A stretch of DNA of 64,000 bases, taken from contig CBDUQN010000001.1 of NCBI GenBank assembly GCA_965369375.1, positions 62,001 through 126,000 of the forward strand, in the 5' to 3' direction. This DNA is from CBDUQN01 sp965369375. Lineage in GTDB: Bacteria > Krumholzibacteriota > Krumholzibacteriia > Krumholzibacteriales > Krumholzibacteriaceae. Below the pieces are notes generated by a model, which was given only the letters and a program-made list of their open reading frames with translations, made no database searches and had not been told where the DNA came from. Below, in pieces: positions 58,525 to 64,000 of this stretch. How positions within the stretch are numbered: position 1 is the first letter of the stretch; the number at the start of each line of letters is the position of its first letter. A program made the position numbers and the translations under genes.

Positions 58525-59514
58525 GTGACGCGGAGCGGACTAATGAAAGAAGTTCCGACGCCGAAAATCACGATCAGCAAATGTATCGAGTTCGATCACT
58601 GCAGATACAACGGTCAAATAATTTCCAGCGATATCGTCGGCAGACTCAATGCGCATGTCGATTTTGTTGCGGTCTGTCCTGAAGTAGAGATAGGTCTCGG
58701 CGTTCCGAGGCAGCCGATCCGCATCGTTTCAGGGAAGAGAGGCCTCGAGCTCGTACAGCCGGCAACGGGAAGGGATGTTTCGAAACCGATGAGGCTGTTT
58801 GCGAACGCCTATTTGAGTAATCTGTCCGAAGTCGATGGTTTTCTTCTGAAGAGCCGTTCACCTTCGTGCGGCATCAAGGATGTCAAGATCTATCCCGGGA
58901 TTGATGCGCCGAAGTCATCCGGCAGGGGCGCAGGTTTTTTCGGCGGAGCGGTTCTCGAGCGTTTTGCCTCGCACCCAACGGAGGATGAATGCCGTCTGAC
59001 AAACTCCAGGATCCGTGAGCATTTTCTGACGGCTGTCTATACGTTTGCACGTTATCGCTCGATTGCACGGAAGCAGCGCATGAGGGATCTCGTTGCATTT
59101 CATGCGGAAAACAAGCTCCTCATTATGGCTCGCGGCCAGAGGGCATTGCGCGTTCTCGATCAAGTCGTCGCAAATCACGAGCGAAAACCGGTGCGCGAGA
59201 TCGTGCGGCACTACGGGGAACGACTCCGCGACGCCTTCATTCGTCCGCCTCGATACACCTCGAATATAAATGTTCTGATGCACGCGCTCGGGTATTTTTC
59301 GAAGCAGCTCCCGCGGCGCGAGAAATCCTTCTTTCTCGATTCGCTCGAGGTCTACCGGGCGGGCGCAATTCCACTCAGCTCATGCACGACCCTTGTCAGG
59401 TCGTGGATAATCAGGTTCGGTGAACCGTGCCTGATGAAACAGACCTACTTCGAGCCGTTTCCATTGGATTTGATCGATATTGGTGATTCGGGTAAGGGAA
59501 GAGAAAGAATATAA
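58525..59514 (+). CDS. DUF523-DUF1722 fusion protein (YbbK-YbgA type)
   Basis: A 329-residue protein. The N-terminal DUF523 half has ISKCIEFDHCRYNGQ, FVAVCPEVEIGLGVPR and LKSRSPSCGIKDVKIYP, with four or five conserved Cys that could bind a metal cluster. The C-terminal DUF1722 half (LTAVYTFARYRSIARKQRMRDLVAFHAENKLLIM... HALGYFSKQL) is the YbgA-like helical domain. The fusion is common; its role is not established, though links to nucleotide repair or thiouracil metabolism have been discussed. GTG start at 58525. It lies 32 bp before the epimerase gene. Confidence 0.85.
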   Translation: MTRSGLMKEVPTPKITISKCIEFDHCRYNGQIISSDIVGRLNAHVDFVAVCPEVEIGLGVPRQPIRIVSGKRGLELVQPATGRDVSKPMRLFANAYLSNLSEVDGFLLKSRSPSCGIKDVKIYPGIDAPKSSGRGAGFFGGAVLERFASHPTEDECRLTNSRIREHFLTAVYTFARYRSIARKQRMRDLVAFHAENKLLIMARGQRALRVLDQVVANHERKPVREIVRHYGERLRDAFIRPPRYTSNINVLMHALGYFSKQLPRREKSFFLDSLEVYRAGAIPLSSCTTLVRSWIIRFGEPCLMKQTYFEPFPLDLIDIGDSGKGRERI

Positions 59515-59546
59515 GGCGTTTTGCGATTTCGGGTGTGAGGTTTCTC

Positions 59547-60470
59547 ATGGGTAGGCGTGTGATAGTGACGGGCGGCACCGGCTTTATCGGCCGGCTGCTC
59601 TGCCGACGGTTGGCAGAGCGCGGGTACGAAGTGGTTGTGCTCTCCAGGGATAGTGAAAAAGCCGAGCGGATATTCGAGGGTGCGGTTGTCGGGGTTTCGT
59701 GGGATGCGAAGAGCGATGCAGGCTGGTCTGAGCATGCCGACGGGGCATACGGAATCGTTAACCTCGCCGGCGCGAATATCGCTTCAGGTCGCTGGACGAA
59801 CAAAAGACGGGAGAGGATTCTCCGCAGCAGACTGGACGCAGCGAAAGCCGTATCGGAAGCGGTGGCGCATTCCGGTGTCAAGCCGCGTGTCGTGGTGCAG
59901 GCGTCGGCGATCGGCTATTACGGAGATCGAGGCGACGAACAGCTCGATGAGTTCTCCACGAAGGGTGCGGGTTTTCTCTCGGATGTGGCCGAACGGTGGG
60001 AGCGGAGCACGGAGAGCGTCGAATCATTCGGCGTGCGGCGCGTCATCATCCGTACGGCGGTGGTCCTGGGGAGGCACGGTGGTTTTCTAGAGCGCGTCCT
60101 GCCCGCGTTCAGGTTCCATGCAGGCGGTCCCTTGGGGAGTGGAAGGCAGTGGATTTCATGGATCCATATCGAAGACGAAGTGAATGCGATATGCTTTCTC
60201 CTCGAAGGCGGGAGCTTGCGTGGCGTATTCAATCTCGCCGCACCGGCGCCGGTGCGGAACGGCGGATTCTACCGGACGCTCGGGCTGCAGCTCGATAGAC
60301 CCGCTCGGTTGCGCATGCCGGGGCTTGCATTGAAGTTGATGCTGGGGAAGATGGCCGACGAGCTGATTCTTGCGGGCCAGCGTGTGCATCCGCGGAGACT
60401 GCTTGAAGCAGGATACGAGTTCAGATACCCTGTACTGGCGGGGGCGCTTGAAGAGCTGTTCGGCACGTAA
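59547..60470 (+). CDS. TIGR01777-family epimerase (SDR39U1/YfcH-like)
   Basis: A 307-residue SDR protein. RVIVTGGTGFIGRLLCRRL is the dinucleotide-binding motif, IVNLAGANIASGRWTNKRR, QASAIGYYGDRGDE (YxxxK replaced in this family by the SAIGYYG block), WISWIHIEDEV and FNLAAPAPVRN are TIGR01777 features. The ATG at 59547 has GTGAGG upstream; GTG 59535 is an alternative. The physiological substrate of the family is unknown. It probably forms a unit with the DUF523-DUF1722 gene. Confidence 0.87.
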   Translation: MGRRVIVTGGTGFIGRLLCRRLAERGYEVVVLSRDSEKAERIFEGAVVGVSWDAKSDAGWSEHADGAYGIVNLAGANIASGRWTNKRRERILRSRLDAAKAVSEAVAHSGVKPRVVVQASAIGYYGDRGDEQLDEFSTKGAGFLSDVAERWERSTESVESFGVRRVIIRTAVVLGRHGGFLERVLPAFRFHAGGPLGSGRQWISWIHIEDEVNAICFLLEGGSLRGVFNLAAPAPVRNGGFYRTLGLQLDRPARLRMPGLALKLMLGKMADELILAGQRVHPRRLLEAGYEFRYPVLAGALEELFGT

Positions 60471-60518
60471 TCCGGCGAGGGAGTGCAGGAAGGAAATTCC
60501 GCAGAAGGAGGTAGGCGA

Positions 60519-60980
60519 ATGAAACGGCTCGAGTTCGGTTCCGTTCTCTTGTTCGCGGCACTGTTCGCGGCATCGGGTGTTTTCGCTCATTGCGAAATAC
60601 CATGTGGTATCTATGGCGACGATATGCGGTTCGAGATGATGGGCGAACACATAAGAACCATTGAGAAATCGATGAATATGATCGTCTCGATCTCGGGCGG
60701 CGGGAAGACCGATAATAACCAGCTCATCCGGTGGGTGATGAACAAGGAGGACCACGCCGGCGAGCTGCAGCACATCATCACGCAATACTTCCTCACGCAG
60801 AGAGTGAAACCGGTTGGTGAGGAAGAAGCCGAGGCGTACCAGACATATGTTCATAAGTTGAACCTGCTCCACGAGATGCTGGTTTTCTCCATGAAGGCCA
60901 AGCAGTCGACGGATCTCGGCATTGTCGAGCACCTCGAATCGCTCCTCGAGCAGTTCAGGGGTGTGTACTTCAGCAAGTGA
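60519..60980 (+). CDS. sodN: Nickel superoxide dismutase with Sec signal peptide
   Basis: A 153-residue protein; AGAAGGAGG lies just before ATG 60519. Residues 1-22 are a typical Sec signal (KR, hydrophobic core, then GVFA), and cleavage after Ala exposes HCEIPCGIYGDD. That is exactly the nickel hook H1-C2-x-x-P5-C6-G-x-Y9 of NiSOD, whose N-terminal His must be free. The rest (EHIRTIEKSMNMI, NNQLIRWVMNKEDHAGELQHIITQYFL) fits the NiSOD four-helix subunit. So removal of the leader by signal peptidase would both export and mature the enzyme. No SodX-type protease gene is near. It would remove superoxide in the periplasm. Confidence 0.9.
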   Translation: MKRLEFGSVLLFAALFAASGVFAHCEIPCGIYGDDMRFEMMGEHIRTIEKSMNMIVSISGGGKTDNNQLIRWVMNKEDHAGELQHIITQYFLTQRVKPVGEEEAEAYQTYVHKLNLLHEMLVFSMKAKQSTDLGIVEHLESLLEQFRGVYFSK

Positions 60981-61010
60981 TTCAGGCCGGATTTTTGTCG
61001 TCTACTTTCC

Positions 61011-61039
61011 TTGACAGACCGGTTTTAGGATGGTACGAT
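61011..61039 (+). promoter_or_regulatory. Sigma-70 promoter for the STAS gene pair
   Basis: A perfect TTGACA (61011-61016), a 17-nt spacer and TACGAT (61034-61039) give a start near 61046 and a leader of about 105 nt before the first STAS ATG. Confidence 0.6.
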
Positions 61040-61151
61040 TCTGCGGCGTGAGCGATTTTTCATTTGTTTGGCAGCAAGATCGATTTTATTATTATTCCAC
61101 CGGAACATTTGGAAAGAATACATAGGAAAATATCACAGAGAGGAGTCTGAT

Positions 61152-61496
61152 ATGCTGACCATCACAGGTCGTGACGAAGGCGGTGTGATGATACTCGATC
61201 TCGCAGGTCAGATAGACGGCGGACCGGAGTCGGCGAAGATCCAAGAGCTCATAAAGCAGAGTCTGGAAAAGGGCCAGAAGTCTTTTGTGCTTAACTTGAA
61301 AGATGTCAAATGGTTAAACTCCCTCGGGGCGGGAGTTCTGATTGCCGCATATGCATCCGCCAAGCGTGAAGAGGCATACCTGAAGCTTTTGAGTGTCACC
61401 GAGCGGGTGGGCACGGTGCTCAAGACCTGTGGATTGATTCCGGAAGTATTCGAAGTTTTTGAAGACGAGAAGGAAGCAGTGGAGAGCTTTACATAA
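61152..61496 (+). CDS. STAS-domain anti-sigma-factor antagonist-like protein (1)
   Basis: A 114-residue single STAS domain. ILDLAGQIDGGPESAKIQE starts the fold, and LNLKDVKWLNSLGAGVLIAAY carries the conserved Ser at the place phosphorylated in SpoIIAA-like proteins. ATG 61152 has GAGAGGAG upstream; the longer open frame from 61068 is not needed. It forms a pair with the next gene. No partner kinase (RsbW-like) or PP2C phosphatase is in the window, so the pathway cannot be completed. Confidence 0.87.
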   Translation: MLTITGRDEGGVMILDLAGQIDGGPESAKIQELIKQSLEKGQKSFVLNLKDVKWLNSLGAGVLIAAYASAKREEAYLKLLSVTERVGTVLKTCGLIPEVFEVFEDEKEAVESFT

Positions 61497-61538
61497 GCCC
61501 GTCCCGATTACGGCAAGCCTTAGCAGAGGGATAGTAGC

Positions 61539-61886
61539 ATGAAGATCAAAAAGAGAGAGGTTGACGGGGTAACGATCCTCGATATTTCCGGTGAGATGTA
61601 CGGTGGGCCGGAGAATATGAAACTCGTCGATGTGGTAAGCGATCTCGCCAAGGAAAAGAAACTCGATCTCATTATCAATCTGTCCAATGTCAAATGGATA
61701 GCCAGCACCGGCCTCGGCATTCTTGTATCGGCCCGCTCTCGGTTTTCCAAGGAAGGCGGAGTCATGAGGCTATGTCAGCCGAACGACCGTGTCCTCGGGA
61801 TTCTTCAGGTAACCCGTTTGAACCTGATTTTTGATGTGTACGACAATGAACAGCAGGCTCTCGCGAGCATTAAAGATGGTACATAA
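61539..61886 (+). CDS. STAS-domain anti-sigma-factor antagonist-like protein (2)
   Basis: A 115-residue STAS paralogue. VTILDISGEMYGGPENMKL and INLSNVKWIASTGLGILVSARS match the neighbouring protein, with Ser-Thr at the phosphorylation position. AGAGGG is upstream of the ATG. It lies 42 bp after the first STAS gene, under the same promoter, and a terminator follows 91 bp after its stop. The pair may serve as two antagonists with different partners or as a heterodimer. Confidence 0.87.
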   Translation: MKIKKREVDGVTILDISGEMYGGPENMKLVDVVSDLAKEKKLDLIINLSNVKWIASTGLGILVSARSRFSKEGGVMRLCQPNDRVLGILQVTRLNLIFDVYDNEQQALASIKDGT

Positions 61887-61977
61887 CGGGAGAAGACAGG
61901 GGAGTTGCTTCGTCCTCGGCACGAACCAGGTAATATAGTAATATTCCCTTCATTGTTGATGATTATGAGATGTGGAG

Positions 61978-62009
61978 AGCCCGGAGTCCCGGGCTTTTTT
62001 GTTTTTTTA
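61978..62009 (+). terminator. Rho-independent terminator after the STAS pair
   Basis: AGCCCGG (61978-61984), a 4-nt loop and CCGGGCT form a 7-bp stem followed by TTTTTGTTTTTTT. Confidence 0.85.
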
Positions 62010-62042
62010 TTTGTTTGATCCGGTACAAGGAGGTCGTAGACG

Positions 62043-64000
62043 ATGCGCACAGGTTTTGTTCTCGGTTTCGCTTTAGTGCTCGTATGGTGCTGTTCGGCAA
62101 GCGCGGATGTATTGACCGTGGACGCATTTGTCAGGATGGTACGGTGCACCGATCCCCGGATTTCCCCGGACGGCAGGCATGTTGCTTTCGTCGCGTCGGT
62201 TCCCGATGTGGATGCGAACAGGAGCAACACGGATATCTGGATAATTCCGATCAAGGGAGGGAACCGGATGCGGCTGACCGCAGCCGAAGGTGCCGACTAC
62301 CATCCCCGATGGTCCCCCGATGGTAAACGGATCGCCTTCATTTCCACGCGGGGAGGTTCTCCGCAGGTTTGGACGATACCGGTCGGCGGCGGAGAAGCGG
62401 TTCAGCTGACCGACATCTCAACCGGCGCGCATGACCCCGTCTGGTCTCCCGACGGGAGACAAATAATTTTCTACTCGTTCGTGTATCCAGACTGTCCCGA
62501 TGATTCATGCAATGCCGCGCGGGAGGATGAGCGGGAATCCAATCCCGTCAAGGCGAAGGTGATCGACCGCCTTCTCTACCGCCACTGGGACACATGGAAG
62601 GACGGCAAACGCAACCATCTCTTTGTCATCGATTCCGCTGGCGGTGACGCGATCGATATCACGCGCCTCGAGGATCACGATTTTCCGACCTTTCCCTGGG
62701 GAGGTTCCGGCGAGTATGCCTTTTCTGCGGACGGCGGGGAGATCTGCTGCGTTTCGAAGCACGCCGACATGGAAGCGATCTCTACGAACACGGACCTCTT
62801 TCTCATCGATCGGGCCGCGCAAACGATTGTCAGGCTCACGGAAAACGAGGCGGCCGATGAGACGCCGGCGTACAGCCCCGACGGCCGGTTCATCGCCTAC
62901 CGGGCCCAGCAGCAGCCGGGCTTCGAATCCGATCGGTGGCGGCTCATGTTCTACGACCGGGGCAGTGGCGGGACAAGGGTTCTCACGGAGCACTTTGACC
63001 GATGGGTATCCGAATACTGCTGGTCTCCCGATTCGCGCACGATTTATTTCACCGCCGGTGATGACGGTCACAAGGGGCTCTTCGCGCTCGAGGTGGAGAG
63101 CGGCGAAATCAAGAAGCTGCTGGGAAGGGGGAACAACTCGTCACCGAGAATCGCGCCCGACGGCAAGACGATAGTGTTCGTGAGGAGGAGCTTCGATTTT
63201 CCCCATTCGATCTGGAAAATCTCGACCAAGGGAAAGGGCCTGAGCCGCCTCGGCGATTTCAACGAAGAAGCCTTCTCGAAGATCGACATGAACACCGCGG
63301 AGGATGTGCGATACGAGGGAGCGGAAGGGGCTGCCATCCAGGCGTTTCTCATCAAGCCTCCCGGCTTCGATCCATCGAAGAGTTATCCCGCTATCATGCT
63401 CATACACGGAGGCCCCCAGATCGCCTTTATCGATTCTTGGTATACGAACTGGAATGCACAGATATTCGCCGCGGCGGGTTACGTCATTTTCATCCCGAAT
63501 TTCCACGGGAGCGACGGCTTCGGCCAGGAGTTTGTCAACGTCATATCGGGCGACTGGGGTGGAAAATGCTTTATCGATATCATGAAGGGGTTCAATCTCC
63601 TCGCGTCGCTTCCGTATGTAGATCCCGACCGGATCGGGGCGGCCGGAGCCTCGTATGGCGGGTACATGATCAACTGGATAGCGGGAAATTCGGATCACTT
63701 CGCCTGCCTCGTCTCGATGGCCGGGGCGTTCAACCTGGTCAGCAAGTATGGCGTGACCGAAGAGCTCTGGTTTCCCGAGTGGGATTTCGGCGGCACGCCG
63801 TACGACAACCCGGAAGCGTACGAGCGGTGGAGCCCCCACCGGCTCGCCGGGAATTTCAAGACGCCCTGCATGGTCGTGCACGGCGAGCTCGATTACCGTG
63901 TTCCGGTCGGAGAGGGCCTTCAGATGTTCACCGCGCTCCAGCGCCAGGGCGTTCCATCGAAGCTCGTCTATTTTCCCGACGAGGGGCACTGGATCCTGAA
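62043..64000 (+). CDS. S9-family serine peptidase (acylaminoacyl-peptidase-like), 3' end cut
   Basis: 652 codons are visible and the frame runs off the window. A Sec signal (residues 1-22, ending SASA) is followed by a propeller with TolB-like repeats (ISPDGRHVAFVAS, WSPDGKRIAFIS, YSPDGRFIAYRA, WSPDSRTIYFTA) and an alpha/beta-hydrolase domain: LIHGGPQ, GAAGASYGGYMINWI with the nucleophile Ser, HGELDYRVP (Asp) and PDEGHWIL (His). So the triad is complete and only a short tail is missing. AAGGAGG precedes the ATG. It would cleave oligopeptides in the periplasm. It is independent of the STAS pair because of the terminator. Confidence 0.9.
   Translation, partial: MRTGFVLGFALVLVWCCSASADVLTVDAFVRMVRCTDPRISPDGRHVAFVASVPDVDANRSNTDIWIIPIKGGNRMRLTAAEGADYHPRWSPDGKRIAFISTRGGSPQVWTIPVGGGEAVQLTDISTGAHDPVWSPDGRQIIFYSFVYPDCPDDSCNAAREDERESNPVKAKVIDRLLYRHWDTWKDGKRNHLFVIDSAGGDAIDITRLEDHDFPTFPWGGSGEYAFSADGGEICCVSKHADMEAISTNTDLFLIDRAAQTIVRLTENEAADETPAYSPDGRFIAYRAQQQPGFESDRWRLMFYDRGSGGTRVLTEHFDRWVSEYCWSPDSRTIYFTAGDDGHKGLFALEVESGEIKKLLGRGNNSSPRIAPDGKTIVFVRRSFDFPHSIWKISTKGKGLSRLGDFNEEAFSKIDMNTAEDVRYEGAEGAAIQAFLIKPPGFDPSKSYPAIMLIHGGPQIAFIDSWYTNWNAQIFAAAGYVIFIPNFHGSDGFGQEFVNVISGDWGGKCFIDIMKGFNLLASLPYVDPDRIGAAGASYGGYMINWIAGNSDHFACLVSMAGAFNLVSKYGVTEELWFPEWDFGGTPYDNPEAYERWSPHRLAGNFKTPCMVVHGELDYRVPVGEGLQMFTALQRQGVPSKLVYFPDEGHWIL

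Overview
The window looks like a chromosomal segment of a Gram-negative, outer-membrane bacterium, probably an uncultured FCB-group lineage (Eisenbacteria/Krumholzibacteriota-like; a guess). The basis is a PorV/PorQ-type barrel beside a secreted protein with a FlgD-like C-terminal domain, a second small outer-membrane barrel, a eukaryotic-like Ser/Thr kinase fused to a TolB-type propeller, and an arginyl-tRNA synthetase without its HIGH signature. I see no rRNA, tRNA, CRISPR array, transposase or phage gene.

Region 1 (1-36 kb) is a large surface-polysaccharide locus. It begins with the tail of an unknown protein and two tandem asparagine-synthetase-like genes, the second broken. A leftward operon follows (acyl carrier protein, adenylate-forming ligase, NAD synthetase, N-acetyl-sugar amidotransferase, Wzx-type flippase, CapA-like protein), together with the FlgD-tailed protein and PorV-like barrel. 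Next come two tandem secreted beta-helix proteins, a membrane SGNH hydrolase, a methyltransferase and an AAC(3)-like N-acetyltransferase. A long rightward operon carries three GT4 glycosyltransferases, a heparinase II/III-like enzyme, a polysaccharide deacetylase, asparagine synthetase, a fourth glycosyltransferase, a hexapeptide acyltransferase and an alpha/alpha-toroid protein. A leftward trio encodes GT2, an O-antigen ligase/polymerase and another hexapeptide acyltransferase. Four sites matching the sigma-54 rule GG-N10-GC stand before rightward transcription units in this locus (13.2, 15.1, 18.5 and 20.4 kb), so it is probably under sigma-54 control.

Region 2 (36-50 kb) is mainly housekeeping. 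An outer-membrane barrel, a geranylgeranyl-reductase-like flavoprotein, a ferredoxin and an MBL hydrolase lie leftward, followed by a cupin. Rightward are an LMW protein-tyrosine phosphatase, IlvE, RpiB, GlyA, dCMP deaminase, NrdR, a secreted unknown protein, TatC, an AmmeMemoRadiSam-type radical SAM enzyme, RsfS, ArgS and a PfkB-family kinase.

Region 3 (50-54.8 kb) is the best candidate for an undescribed system. One leftward transcription unit holds a membrane Ser/Thr kinase with an extracytoplasmic propeller, a 111-residue Cys/Pro-rich small protein of unknown family, and a radical SAM/SPASM enzyme. A hairpin and a 10-codon ORF lie between the last two.

Region 4 (54.8-64 kb) holds a two-domain unknown protein, a membrane HD-GYP phosphodiesterase, PurM, a DUF523-DUF1722 protein, a TIGR01777 epimerase, a nickel superoxide dismutase with its own Sec signal peptide, two STAS proteins and an S9 peptidase cut by the window end.
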